Shown here piece after piece: positions 22,262-31,519 of a stretch of 44,963 bases of DNA (within the stretch, counting starts at the first letter, position 1; each line of letters begins with the position of its first letter). Below the pieces are notes generated by a model. It saw only the letters and a list, made by a program, of their open reading frames with translations. It was not told the origin of the DNA and searched no databases. The position numbers and the translations under genes were made by a program. Source of the DNA: Anaerolineae bacterium (GTDB lineage Bacteria > Chloroflexota > Anaerolineae > JAFGEY01); assembly GCA_016929775.1 (NCBI GenBank), contig JAFGIE010000040.1:1-44963 (forward strand), written 5' to 3'.

Positions 22262-24760
22262 ATGTTGGTACCACTGAGTTGGCTGAAGGAGTACGTGGAC
22301 ATTACCGTGCCCCTGGACGAGCTGTGCGAGAGACTGACCCTCGCCGGGCTTGAGGTCGCGGCGGTCGACCGGATCGGGCTGCCTGGCGCAGAGCTGGCGT
22401 GGGACCGGGAGGCGATCGTCGTCGGCGAGATCGTGGCTGTCGAGCCGCATCCCAACGCAGACCGGCTCGTCCTGGCAGAGGTGGACTATGGCGGTCCGGA
22501 GCTAGAGACGGTCGTCACCGGAGCGCCCAATCTCTTCCCCTACAAGGGACAGAGGGGCCTCCACCTGAAGGTGATCTTTGCCATGGAGGGGGCCGAGCTG
22601 TACGATGGGCATACGGAGGGGCGCAAGCGGATGCGTCTCAGGCGGACCCAGATCCGCGGCGTGTCCTCCCGTGCGATGGTCTGCTCGGAGAAGGAGCTCG
22701 GGCTGGGCCCCGACCACACCGGGATCATCGTCCTGCCTGACGACGCGCCTGCGCCTGGCATGCCCTTGGTCGACTATCTGGGTGACGTGGTCCTGGACCT
22801 GGACCTGACGCCGAACCTCGCGCGCTGCTTCTCGATGGTCGGCGTGGCGCGCGAGGTCAGCGCTCTGACGGGCGCACCGCTGCGCCTGCCCGACACGTCG
22901 ATGGTCGCACCGGGCGCGCCAGTGGATGAGCAGGTCGAGATCGTGATCGAGGACCCCGATCTCTGCCATCGCTATTCGGCGACCATCATCCGCGGCGTCG
23001 AGATCGGCCCCTCGCCGTCGTGGATGCAGCGCCGGCTGACGCTTGCCGGCATGCGCCCGATCAGCAACATCGTTGACATCACCAACTATGTGATGCTGGA
23101 GCTCGGGCAGCCACTGCACGCCTTCGACTATGACCTCCTCCTCGCTCGCGCCCAGCAGACAGGGCGCCAGACGCCCGCGATCATCATGCGGCGCGCGCAC
23201 GAGGGGGAGCGCATGGAGACGCTGGATGGCGTGGAGCGCGAGCTGACCCCCGACATGCTCATGATCACCGACAGCGGGGGGCCGATCGCCGTGGGTGGGG
23301 TGATGGGCGGCGTCGAGACCGAGATCCACGCCGGCACGCGGAACATCCTGCTCGAGTCGGCGAGTTTCGACTTTATCAGCAACCGCCGCACGGCACAGGC
23401 GCTCAAGATCCCGAGTGAGGCCACGGCGCGGTTCGGGCGCGGCGTGCCCGCTTCGGGTACCGTCGCGGCGGCACAGCGTGCCAGCGAGCTGATGCGCGCC
23501 ATTGCCGGAGGGACGATCGCCCGGGGCGTGGCTGACGTGTACCCGGTCGTCCAGCCGGTCGTCGTCGTCGACCTGGCAGTGTCCGAGGTGGAGCGCATCC
23601 TGGGCGTTGCCGTGCCGCACGAGGACGTGATCGCCATCCTGGAGGGACTCGCGTTCGAGGTCCAGGATGCGGGCCAGATCCTGCGGGTGACCGTACCCCA
23701 GCACCGGCTCGACGTGACGATCGCCGCCGACCTGATCGAAGAGATCGCACGTGTGTACGGCTATGACCGGATTCCGACGACGTTGATCGACGACGCGCTG
23801 CCCCCGCAGCGGAGCAACAGGGCGCTGGAGCTCGAGGAGCGTACGCGGGACCTGCTGGTGGGCGTGGGCCTGCAGGAGACGATCACGTATCCCCTGGGCA
23901 ACCTCGAGTCGTTCGGCAAGCTCACGCCTGGGGCGCCGCCGCCCGACCCGGCAGCGTATGTCCGGTTGGCGAACTATCTCACTTCGGAGCGCGAGTTCAT
24001 GCGCCGCACGCTCATGACCAGTGCACTGGAGACGGTCCGCGACAACCTCCGCTTCAGCGACAGGATCGCCATCTTTGAGATCGGTCGCGTCTACTGGCCC
24101 CGTGAGGACCACGACCTGCCGGATGAGCCGCGGCACTTGTCGATTGCGATGACCGGGCCACGTGTGCCCCGCTCTTGGCTCGATGCGCAGGCAGAACCGT
24201 TCGGCTTCTTTGACCTCAAGGGCGCGATCGAAGCCCTGCTCGTTGGCCTGAACGTGCGTGACGCGCGCTTTGCGCCGACACAGCATCCCACCTTCCAGAC
24301 GGGACGGGTGGCGGCGCTCTCGTTAGGCGAGACGGAGGTCGGCGTGCTGGGCGAGGTGCATCCCCAGGTCCGCGAGGCGTTTGGCCTTGGCGAGCAGCGC
24401 GTCTGTTTGGCAGAGTTCAACCTCGAGCTGCTGCTCGAGCGGGCGGGCGCCCCCGTGCAGATGGCGTCTCTCTCGACCTATCCCGCCGTGTACGAGGACT
24501 TGGCGATCGTCGTCGAGCGCGACGTACACGCGGATGTCGTCGGCGAGCTGATCGCCCAGACGGGCGGGCCGATGCTGCGCGCTGTCTCGCTGTTCGACGT
24601 CTACGAGGGCGCACAGGTGGGCCCGGGCAAGAAGAGCCTCGCCTACGCCCTGACCTACCAGGCGGATGACCGGACGCTCAAGGCCGAAGATGTCGCCCGA
24701 ATCCGCGACAAGATCATCGGTCGTCTCGAGCGCGAGTTGGGCGCACAGCTTCGCAGTTGA
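22262..24760 (+). CDS. pheT: Phenylalanyl-tRNA synthetase beta subunit
   Basis: ATG at 22262 with GAGGAG about nine bases upstream. 832 residues, full length. Domains in order: N-terminal MLVPLSWLKEYVDI, EMAP-type tRNA-binding domain (about 40-155, IVAVEPHPNADRL and SRAMVCSEKELGLG), B3/B4 editing region (about 215-390, ISNIVDITNYVMLELGQPLH), B5 (about 405-475), catalytic-like core (about 490-680) and a C-terminal ferredoxin-fold anticodon-binding domain (about 740-832, LSTYPAVYEDLAIVVERDV). The sole beta subunit gene here, serving both alpha copies. A strong hairpin terminator follows. Confidence 0.97.
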   Translation: MLVPLSWLKEYVDITVPLDELCERLTLAGLEVAAVDRIGLPGAELAWDREAIVVGEIVAVEPHPNADRLVLAEVDYGGPELETVVTGAPNLFPYKGQRGLHLKVIFAMEGAELYDGHTEGRKRMRLRRTQIRGVSSRAMVCSEKELGLGPDHTGIIVLPDDAPAPGMPLVDYLGDVVLDLDLTPNLARCFSMVGVAREVSALTGAPLRLPDTSMVAPGAPVDEQVEIVIEDPDLCHRYSATIIRGVEIGPSPSWMQRRLTLAGMRPISNIVDITNYVMLELGQPLHAFDYDLLLARAQQTGRQTPAIIMRRAHEGERMETLDGVERELTPDMLMITDSGGPIAVGGVMGGVETEIHAGTRNILLESASFDFISNRRTAQALKIPSEATARFGRGVPASGTVAAAQRASELMRAIAGGTIARGVADVYPVVQPVVVVDLAVSEVERILGVAVPHEDVIAILEGLAFEVQDAGQILRVTVPQHRLDVTIAADLIEEIARVYGYDRIPTTLIDDALPPQRSNRALELEERTRDLLVGVGLQETITYPLGNLESFGKLTPGAPPPDPAAYVRLANYLTSEREFMRRTLMTSALETVRDNLRFSDRIAIFEIGRVYWPREDHDLPDEPRHLSIAMTGPRVPRSWLDAQAEPFGFFDLKGAIEALLVGLNVRDARFAPTQHPTFQTGRVAALSLGETEVGVLGEVHPQVREAFGLGEQRVCLAEFNLELLLERAGAPVQMASLSTYPAVYEDLAIVVERDVHADVVGELIAQTGGPMLRAVSLFDVYEGAQVGPGKKSLAYALTYQADDRTLKAEDVARIRDKIIGRLERELGAQLRS

Positions 24761-24792
24761 CGCCGCCGCGCCTACGTGTCCCGTAGCGATCC

Positions 24793-24828
24793 GACAGCCG
24801 GGGCAAGCCCGCCCCGGCTGTCCCTTTC
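24793..24828 (+). terminator. Terminator of the phe operon
   Basis: GACAGCCGGGGC (24793-24804) pairs perfectly with 24811-24822, loop AAGCCC, followed by CCTTTCC. It ends the T-box controlled transcript 32 bp past the pheT stop. Confidence 0.78.
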
Positions 24829-24868
24829 CGTCCGCCGCGTGTGGCGACGCGCCGCTGCAGCGCATTCG

Positions 24869-24897
24869 TTGCGTGCCCATCCAGAGTTTGGTATAAT
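24869..24897 (+). promoter_or_regulatory. Promoter of the NACHT-HEAT gene
   Basis: TTGCGT (24869-24874), 17-bp spacer, TATAAT (24892-24897) with an extended TGG just before it. The leader to 25059 is about 155 bases without a recognised element. Confidence 0.65.
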
Positions 24898-25058
24898 GAA
24901 CGCGTCGCCCTCGCACGCCGCCTGCATTTGCGGACGCTTGGCTTCCTCCGGAGGCGGGTCCGGCGTGGTCCGGGGGGCGGCAAGGCCAGAGTTCTAGGGC
25001 GCGAGCTGCCGGTCCGGCTGTGCTGGATCGGCCTGCGGGGTACAGAGAGGGGGTGGGG

Positions 25059-27719
25059 ATGGCGATGGTCACACAGCTGTCAGCCTTGGGATGGGGACCT
25101 CTCAGCGCACACGCAGGGATCGCGCGCGTGGTCTACCAGGTCGTGTGGCGTCCTGATCTAGTCTCGGCGCTGGTCGGTCTGGCTGCTGGGCTGATCCTGG
25201 CACTGCTCCTCGGTCTCCTGTGGTCACGCATCCGCGCCGCACGCGCTCGCAGGCGAGGAGGTCTCCTGGGCCTTCGCGCGCGTCTCTCCAGGCGGGGTGA
25301 AGATCGGTACCGCGAGCAGCTGATCGAGCACGCTGAGCAGAACCACTTGCTGCATCGCTACGCCTCTCTCTCCCAGATGTACGTCCCGCCGTCGCTGGTG
25401 GTGCCTCATGCCGTGCCGCCCGTCTTGCAGCAGCTCGCCGGTGAGGAGGGGGGGGCACGCTGGCGCGAGGTGCGGCTGCACGAGGCGATGCACCCCTCCG
25501 TGGTCGCGGTGTCGCTCGGCGAGGCGCTGCGCCAACATGCCCGCCTGGCTTTTCTCGGTCGCGCGGGCAGTGGCAAGACCGTTCTCCTCTCGTACCTGGC
25601 GCTGCTCTATGCGCGGCGGCAGGGGTGGCAGCTTTTCTCTCCGGAGGAACAGCCGGGTGAAACGCCGGAGGAGCGCAGTACGCGGAGGCGCGAACAGGCG
25701 CGTCTCCCCGTGTTGGTGCCGCTCGAGCGCCTGGACCTGGCGCTCGCCGAGCGCGGCGGTCGGCACGCTCTCGTCCAGCCCATCGTCGGTCTCGTCGCAG
25801 GCTCCAGCGCCCTGCTGTTCCGGTCCAGGATCGTTGCGGGAGAGTCGTTGCTCCTCTTTGACAACCTCGACCTGCTCGATGCCAGGGGGCAGAAGGCGGC
25901 GCTCGCCTGGGTCGCCGAACTGGTTCGCACCTATCCAGGGAACGTGTTCGTCGTCGCCGGGAGCGTGGACGGCTATGGTGCGCTGTCCGAGATCGGCTTT
26001 GCGCCGCTGCTCCTCGAGGCGTGGCCCGCGCGCGAGGTGCGGCGGTTCGCGAACCGCTGGGAGCGCGTTGCGCGTACAGGCTTTGAGGGAGCGGAGTGGG
26101 GTCTGGACGGGGAGCGTGATGGAGCGCACGCAGAGCACGAGCACGCGCCCGCAGCGAGCGCATCGCTTTCGCTGCTAGACGCTTGGCCTGGGGCGCGGCG
26201 GGAGCAGGTGGCGCCGATCGATCTGGCGCTGGCGGCGTTCCTCGCCGCGCAGGGGCGCGCCGTGCCCGCGGATCCGACGGGTCGCTATGCCCAGGTTGTG
26301 CTCTGTGCGCTGGAGCAGCTTGGCGAGCCCGGTCTCACGCCGCCGCGATGGGCCCGTGTCCTGTCCGACTTGGCTTGGGACATGGAGGTGCTGGGTGAGC
26401 ACACGGTCGCGCGCATGTCGCTGGAGCACGCAGTGCGCGACGTGCTCGAGGATGCCCCGCTGACCCCGACGGGCGTGCACCGGGTCCCTGAGAGCGGGGA
26501 TGGCGGGCAAGGCCAAGCGCAGCGGGCGAGCGTAGTGGTGCAGGCGCTGCTCGACGCGGGGGACCTGGTGGCGCCGTCCGGGACGGAGGCGTTGGCGTTC
26601 GTTCATCCCAGCCTGCGCGCTTATCTCGCCGCCATGCATGCCGCGCGCACGGATCAGGCGCCGATCTTGGTCGCGCACGTCCGTGACCCGCTTTGGCAGG
26701 ACATGCTCGGCTTTTACGCTGCGCTCTCTGACCCAACACCACTGGCGCGCGCTCGGCTGCAGGGCGTTGACGATGTGTTCTACAGCAACCTGTTTGCCGC
26801 AGCAGAGTACCTCGCCTCTTCACAGAAGGCCGATCGGCAGTTGCGCAGCAGCGTGCTCGCCCGTTTGGGCCGGATCCTGCTCGACCCCGCACAGCCGGCC
26901 CAACTCCGGCGGCGCACCGCATCGGTGCTCGCCCGGTTCCAGGAGCGCGGCGTGCCGATGCTCTTTGCGCAAGCCATGCAGCACCAGGATCCACAGGTCC
27001 GCTGCATGGGTGTACAGGGCCTGGCGCTGCTGGGCGGGGAGCACGTCGTCGCCGGTCTGCGGCACGCCCTGCGAGACGCCGATCGCATGGTGCGCATTGA
27101 GGCGCTCTACGGACTAGCAGCCTGGGGCGGCGAGGTGGCGCTCGAGGCACTGGTCCTCGGTCTGCAGGACGAACACGAGCTCGCGCGGCAGGTCGCTGCA
27201 GAGCTCCTCGCCGAGATGGAGGGGGAAGGACAGGAACTGCTCCGCCAAGCGGCAGAGATGGAAGACATGTACATCCGGCGTGCGGCGATGTTTGGCCTGG
27301 CTGCATTGGGCGAGCCATGGGCGCTGCACGTGGTCGACCGAGCGCGGCGCGACGACGGCGAGTGGTTCGTCCGCTCTGCGGCGGAAGAGGTTATGCAACG
27401 GCTGGACGGCGCTGTGCCCCGGATCGTGCCAGATGCAGCAGGGCTGGAGGCCAATGGATGGCTGGTCGACTGGGCGACGAGCAACGACGTCGCCTGCGCC
27501 TCGCCAGAGGACGCGCGCCAGGCGCTGATCCGCGCCCTGCAGCAGGGCAACCAGCGGATCAAGGTCGCGGCGGCAGACGCGCTCCGCGCGCACGGTACGG
27601 TGGATGCGATCCCGGCGCTCCGGGCGGCGCTGCGCGACGAGCGCCTCCTGGTCTGTGAGGCTGCCTTTTCAGCTCTGTGGGACATCAGCCGCCGGACCGG
27701 CGCCCGGATCACTGCCTGA
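25059..27719 (+). CDS. Membrane-anchored NACHT/STAND-type NTPase with C-terminal HEAT repeats
   Basis: The ATG at 25059 follows a GAGAGGGGG stretch; an upstream in-frame start at 25020 has no site. 886 residues. A single membrane segment (about 34-55) is followed by a basic stretch. The NTPase part has LAFLGRAGSGKT as Walker A (Lys173, Thr174) and SLLLFDNLDLLD as Walker B (about 263-274), in the NACHT style with several acidic residues. About 300-570 is helical and Ala-rich. About 600-886 consists of HEAT/PBS-lyase-like repeats, visible as recurring D-x-x-VR-x-x-A-x-x-x-L-A-x-L-G. Such proteins act as signal sensors, including in phage defence and cell death, but no effector domain is visible here. 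It stands alone with its own promoter. Confidence 0.82.
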   Translation: MAMVTQLSALGWGPLSAHAGIARVVYQVVWRPDLVSALVGLAAGLILALLLGLLWSRIRAARARRRGGLLGLRARLSRRGEDRYREQLIEHAEQNHLLHRYASLSQMYVPPSLVVPHAVPPVLQQLAGEEGGARWREVRLHEAMHPSVVAVSLGEALRQHARLAFLGRAGSGKTVLLSYLALLYARRQGWQLFSPEEQPGETPEERSTRRREQARLPVLVPLERLDLALAERGGRHALVQPIVGLVAGSSALLFRSRIVAGESLLLFDNLDLLDARGQKAALAWVAELVRTYPGNVFVVAGSVDGYGALSEIGFAPLLLEAWPAREVRRFANRWERVARTGFEGAEWGLDGERDGAHAEHEHAPAASASLSLLDAWPGARREQVAPIDLALAAFLAAQGRAVPADPTGRYAQVVLCALEQLGEPGLTPPRWARVLSDLAWDMEVLGEHTVARMSLEHAVRDVLEDAPLTPTGVHRVPESGDGGQGQAQRASVVVQALLDAGDLVAPSGTEALAFVHPSLRAYLAAMHAARTDQAPILVAHVRDPLWQDMLGFYAALSDPTPLARARLQGVDDVFYSNLFAAAEYLASSQKADRQLRSSVLARLGRILLDPAQPAQLRRRTASVLARFQERGVPMLFAQAMQHQDPQVRCMGVQGLALLGGEHVVAGLRHALRDADRMVRIEALYGLAAWGGEVALEALVLGLQDEHELARQVAAELLAEMEGEGQELLRQAAEMEDMYIRRAAMFGLAALGEPWALHVVDRARRDDGEWFVRSAAEEVMQRLDGAVPRIVPDAAGLEANGWLVDWATSNDVACASPEDARQALIRALQQGNQRIKVAAADALRAHGTVDAIPALRAALRDERLLVCEAAFSALWDISRRTGARITA

Positions 27720-27873
27720 ACCGGCGCACGACCCGCCTGTATCGTGGGGGTTGCACGATCGCGCGGCGCTGCCCACAGTTGTGTGGGGAAGGGCGGCGAG
27801 GGGACGGTCTTTGCCGGAGGCGCGTCGCGTGCTGTACTCATCGGCGCCGCCGCGGACAGGCAAGGGAGGCCGA

Positions 27874-28686
27874 ATGGCGAGCATTTCGTGGACGATCGAC
27901 ATCGACTTGTCCGTGTACGAGCGCGCGCTTGAGCGAGCACGGTTGGAAGGGCAGGACCTGAGCAAAGTCGTGCAGCGGCTCCTCCGCCGCTGGATCGACG
28001 CCCCGGCGGTTGCTTACGAGGAGGTGCTTGTGCGCCCCGGAGACACGATCGCCGGCATCGCGGCGCGCGTGTATGGCGAGGCGCAACTGGCGCCGATCCT
28101 GGCGGCGTACAACCGCCTGGTCGATCCGTCCCTGTTGGCTCCCGGGCAGCGCCTCCGCGTACCCGTTCGCGCCGACTTGGCGCGTGCCCTTCAGCCGCCC
28201 GACGATACCAGTCCGTCGACGGTGCACTTTGTGCCCTCGCCCAATCACAACGAGCGTCCCTCGGGCGTGCGCGTCTGGGCGATCGTCGTGCACGCGACGG
28301 GCAACGAGACGCTGGCAGGGGCGGTACAGTGGTTCGCCAACCCCGCATCGTCCGCCAGCGCACACTATGTGATCGGCAAGGATGGGCGCGTCGTGCAGAT
28401 GGTGCGCGAGGACTCACGGGCCTGGCACGCTGGACCGAGTACGTGGCAGGGCGTGCCAGTGGTCAACGACTATGCGATCGGCGTCACGCTGGTGAACCGC
28501 AACGATGGGCGCGATCCCTATCCAGACGAGCAGTACCGGGCGTGCCTCGGGCTGTCCCGCCAGCTCGTCGCCAAGTACGGGATCGCCGCGGCAGACGTCG
28601 TCGGGCACTGCGAGGTGGCGACCGATGGCCGAACCGATCCACTCGGGTTCGCACTCGACCGCCTGCGCCGGGACGTGGCGGCATAG
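27874..28686 (+). CDS. RHH-LysM-amidase_2 fusion, no signal peptide
   Basis: ATG at 27874 with GGGAGG five bases upstream. 270 residues in three parts. Residues 1-45 (SWTIDIDLSVYERALERARL, then DLSKVVQRLLRRWI) look like a ribbon-helix-helix or similar dimerisation unit. 48-97 is a LysM domain (VLVRPGDTIAGIAARVYG, LLAPGQRLRVP). 112-270 is an N-acetylmuramoyl-L-alanine amidase_2 domain with zinc ligands His140 (VVHATGN), His245 (VGHCEVA) and Asp255. The usual IGIE segment reads AIGVTL, so the family Glu is replaced. There is no signal peptide or membrane segment, so export is unexplained. An ABC exporter pair starts 12 bp downstream. Alternatively the start is misjudged, but no better one is seen. 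Confidence 0.78.
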   Translation: MASISWTIDIDLSVYERALERARLEGQDLSKVVQRLLRRWIDAPAVAYEEVLVRPGDTIAGIAARVYGEAQLAPILAAYNRLVDPSLLAPGQRLRVPVRADLARALQPPDDTSPSTVHFVPSPNHNERPSGVRVWAIVVHATGNETLAGAVQWFANPASSASAHYVIGKDGRVVQMVREDSRAWHAGPSTWQGVPVVNDYAIGVTLVNRNDGRDPYPDEQYRACLGLSRQLVAKYGIAAADVVGHCEVATDGRTDPLGFALDRLRRDVAA

Positions 28687-28698
28687 AGAGGAGCGCGC

Positions 28699-29646
28699 GT
28701 GATCCGTGTGCGAGGCCTGACCAAGCGCTTTCCTCCGCCAAAGCGCGGCGGGACGGCGACCCTGGCAGTCGACTCTCTCGACCTCAAAGTCCAGCGAGGC
28801 GAGGTGTTTGGTTTCCTGGGGCCCAATGGCGCGGGCAAGACGACCACCGTCCGCATGCTGTGCGCGTTGATCGCGCCGACCAGCGGCAGCGCCTGGATCA
28901 ACGGTCACCAGCTCGGGCTCGAGAACGACGCGATCCGCGCCGAGGTCGGGATCCTGACCGAGACGCCGGGGCTGTACGGCAAGCTCGATGCGCTGACCAA
29001 CCTGGGCTTCTTTGCCAGGCTGTATGGCGTCCAGGACATCAGCGGGCAGGTCGCCAAGTACCTGCAGATGCTTGGCCTGTGGGAGCAGCGCTACCAGCGC
29101 GTGGGCAGCTTCTCCAAGGGCATGCGCCAAAAGCTCGCGATCGCGCGCGCGCTGCTCCACGAACCGCCCCTCTTGTTTCTCGACGAGCCGACCGCCGGGC
29201 TCGATCCTGAGGCGGCGCGTGTCGTCCGCAACTTTATCGAGGAGCTGCGGGGACAGGGCCGAACCATCTTCCTATGCACGCACAATCTCGACGAGGCGGA
29301 CCGCTTGTGCGACCGGATCGGCGTCATCCGTCAGCGGCTGATCCGCGTGGACACGCCCGCTCGGCTTCGGCAGCAGCTCTATGGACAAGCGGTGCTCGTC
29401 CGCCTGCGTACGGTCACGCCCGCCCTAGTCGCTGCTGTGGCAGCGCTGTCCTTTGTCCAGGACGTGCACCAGGTCGACCACGGGTTGTCGGTCAGGCTGG
29501 AGGACCCACCAACGCACAACCCGGACCTGGTGCGCGCCCTGGTCCACGCCGGCGCGGACGTGCTGTTCGTCGAGGAGGCGTCGCACTCGCTCGAGTCCGT
29601 CTACCTGGACCTAATCGCGGAGGCGCGTCAGGAGGAGGTCGCGTGA
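28699..29646 (+). CDS. ABC transporter ATP-binding protein (ABC-2 type exporter)
   Basis: GTG at 28699 with GAGAGGAG before it. 315 residues. Walker A GPNGAGKTTT (about 42-51), Q-loop region TETPGLYGKLDALTN, signature SFSKGMRQKLAIARAL (about 138-153), Walker B LLFLDEPTAGLD (about 158-169) and the H-loop CTHNLDEAD. The C-terminal extension (about 215-315) is typical of CcmA/NatA/DrrA-like drug and sodium exporters. It overlaps the permease gene by four bases (GTGA), so the two are translated together. Follows the LysM-amidase gene by 12 bp; linked export is possible but not shown. Confidence 0.93.
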   Translation: MIRVRGLTKRFPPPKRGGTATLAVDSLDLKVQRGEVFGFLGPNGAGKTTTVRMLCALIAPTSGSAWINGHQLGLENDAIRAEVGILTETPGLYGKLDALTNLGFFARLYGVQDISGQVAKYLQMLGLWEQRYQRVGSFSKGMRQKLAIARALLHEPPLLFLDEPTAGLDPEAARVVRNFIEELRGQGRTIFLCTHNLDEADRLCDRIGVIRQRLIRVDTPARLRQQLYGQAVLVRLRTVTPALVAAVAALSFVQDVHQVDHGLSVRLEDPPTHNPDLVRALVHAGADVLFVEEASHSLESVYLDLIAEARQEEVA

Positions 29647-30440
29647 ACGTCCATTGGGGGCGCGTGTGCGCCGTAGCGGGAAAAGAGTGGGCCGAGATGA
29701 GGCAAACCCGCGCAATCACGTGGATGATGGCCCTTCTCCCGATCCTGCTGGTTGCCATGATCTTGGGGACGGATTACTTTATCCTGCGCGCCGCCGCTAT
29801 GGGTCAAGACATGGACGAGGACGAGATGCCGGTTCCCGAGGAGCTGGCGCATCTGCCGCGCGTCGAGGCGTTCGTGATCCAGATGAACGAGCAGTACATG
29901 TTCTACCTGCTCCTGATCCCGGTCATGCTGCCGGCGTATATCGCGGCGCACAGCATCATCGGCGAGAAGGAGACCGGGACTCTCGAACCCCTGCTCGCCA
30001 CGCCCGTCTCGACCTGGGAGCTGCTCCTGGGCAAGAGCATCGCCGCCATCGCGCCCGCCGTGCTGCTCAACTGGCTCAGCTTTGCGGTCATGGTTGCCGC
30101 GATGTGGTTCCTCGTCACGCAGGCAGTGTGGGCCTACGCTGTCCGGGGGGTGTGGATCGTCGGCATGCTGCTCCACAGCCCGCTGCTTGCTTTGTTGTCC
30201 GTGCTGAGCGGCGTGATCGCCTCGTCGCGGACCAACGATCCCCGCGCCGCGCAACAGATCGCCGGCATCTTTGTCGTGCCCTTGATCGCGGCGAGCTTGG
30301 TCGTGTTGATGGGAGTGGTGGTGCTTCGCCTACCGCTCATGCTCTACGCCGCGCTCGTTACCGGGTTCCTCGACCTGGCGGTGCTCTATTTGGCGGTCCG
30401 CATCTTTCAACGGGAGACGATCCTCACGCGCTGGAGGTGA
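29643..30440 (+). CDS. ABC-2 type transporter permease
   Basis: GTG at 29643 inside the stop of the ATPase gene. 265 residues with six predicted membrane helices. The N-terminus (VCAVAGKEWAEMRQTRAITWM) is the usual amphipathic start of ABC-2 permeases; the segment SIIGEKETGTLEPLLATPVS (about 117-136) is the family's best conserved sequence. The outside loop between helices 1 and 2 is acidic (GQDMDEDEMPVPEEL). Forms a homodimeric channel with the ATPase upstream. Ends 22 bp from the convergent LysM lipoprotein gene. Confidence 0.92.
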   Translation: MNVHWGRVCAVAGKEWAEMRQTRAITWMMALLPILLVAMILGTDYFILRAAAMGQDMDEDEMPVPEELAHLPRVEAFVIQMNEQYMFYLLLIPVMLPAYIAAHSIIGEKETGTLEPLLATPVSTWELLLGKSIAAIAPAVLLNWLSFAVMVAAMWFLVTQAVWAYAVRGVWIVGMLLHSPLLALLSVLSGVIASSRTNDPRAAQQIAGIFVVPLIAASLVVLMGVVVLRLPLMLYAALVTGFLDLAVLYLAVRIFQRETILTRWR

Positions 30441-30462
30441 GTACAGATCTCGGCGGCGACGC

Positions 30463-31476
30463 TCACGGTTTCGAGCCCCATGCCGCAGCGGAGAGGCGCA
30501 CGACAGGCGCCGCTGGGATCAGCGTCACTGCAAAGGGGACTATCTCCCCTGCCGCAAGCGGCGCGACGTCGAACTGGCGCACGGCGACGACGGCGCCATC
30601 CTCTCCGTAGGCTGTGATCACCGCACGCACAGACGCGGCGTCGTCCTCGCCCCGGTTGTGCACCACGCCCTGCGCGACGTACTGCCCGTCCTCGACTGAC
30701 CCAGCGAGGTTCTCGACCGAGAGCGTATGGTGCCGGTTGCCCCATACCGTCACTGGCTCGGCGCCCAGGACCTCGATCTCGTAGCTAGCGAACCCACCCG
30801 CGGATGCCCGGGAGAGCAGCACGGCAAAGGGCGCGGCGCCATGCCCCGGCACCACGTCCGCCAGGGCAAAGGCGGCGGCGCGGTCAAGCGGTTCGCCATC
30901 GGCGTTGTACAGCACGACCTGGACCTGGACGAGGTTCAGCGCCTCGTCGTTGGGATTCCCCACCTCGCCCATGCACCACACCCCGCCCACGGGCGTGCGG
31001 TAAAAGCCGACCCCGCGCACGTCCAGTGGCATCGGGGTGGGCGTTGCCGTGGGGAGCAAGGCGCGCAGCTCTTCTTCGCTGCGTGGGATGATCAGCCGGG
31101 CGCCCACGGTCAACGAGTGCGGGTTGGCGATCTGGTTGGCGTCAATGATCGCCTGCATGCTGACGTCGTACTGGCTGGCGATGTGGAGCAGCAGGTCGCC
31201 CTGTTGTACGACGTGAATCACCGGGGTGGGGGTAGCGGTCGGGGTCGCTGTGGGCAGCGGGGTGGATGGCACGGGCGTCGAGGTCGCCCTCCGCTCGGGC
31301 ATGACGAGCGCGAGCGGCGGCGTGGGTGTGGGCGGGGAGGGGGAGGCGGTGACGCGCACGCGCACATATCCGCACCCGGCAAGGAGCAGTATCCCTGCCA
31401 GCGCGCCGAGCAAGGCGAGCCGTCCCCCGGCGCCCGGGCTGGGGCGCAACGATCGCACACCCACGGCGCTACGCAT
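30463..31476 (-). CDS. LysM-domain lipoprotein
   Basis: ATG at 31476 with GGAAAGGG just upstream. 337 residues. The lipobox LLAGC ends at Cys35. A Thr/Pro/Ser-rich linker (about 43-86) leads to one LysM domain (about 87-131, VVQQGDLLLHIASQYDVS and LTVGARLIIP), which should bind peptidoglycan. After another short linker, about 150-337 forms two strand-rich modules (GEVGNPNDEALNLVQVQVVL and GVVHNRGEDDAASVRAVITA) that resemble FxLYD/DUF3426-type beta-sandwiches of exported lipoproteins. Surface or envelope role. Last gene of a leftward three-gene run, 43 bp after the SDR gene. Confidence 0.85.
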   Translation of the reverse strand: MRSAVGVRSLRPSPGAGGRLALLGALAGILLLAGCGYVRVRVTASPSPPTPTPPLALVMPERRATSTPVPSTPLPTATPTATPTPVIHVVQQGDLLLHIASQYDVSMQAIIDANQIANPHSLTVGARLIIPRSEEELRALLPTATPTPMPLDVRGVGFYRTPVGGVWCMGEVGNPNDEALNLVQVQVVLYNADGEPLDRAAAFALADVVPGHGAAPFAVLLSRASAGGFASYEIEVLGAEPVTVWGNRHHTLSVENLAGSVEDGQYVAQGVVHNRGEDDAASVRAVITAYGEDGAVVAVRQFDVAPLAAGEIVPFAVTLIPAAPVVRLSAAAWGSKP

Positions 31477-31519
31477 CCCTTTCCGAGCAGGGCGGGCGCG
31501 CGCGTCTGCGGCGCAGCAC

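Noticed and set aside
22502..24286. 594-residue open frame on the minus strand opposite pheT
   Set aside because: Shadow of pheT with a His/Arg/Asp-rich composition typical of antisense reading; pheT is certain.
24869..30440. A complete phage-defence island around the NACHT protein
   Set aside because: Neighbours are an amidase fusion and a generic ABC exporter; no nuclease, reverse transcriptase, CBASS or toxin-antitoxin gene is present, so only the single NTPase is flagged.
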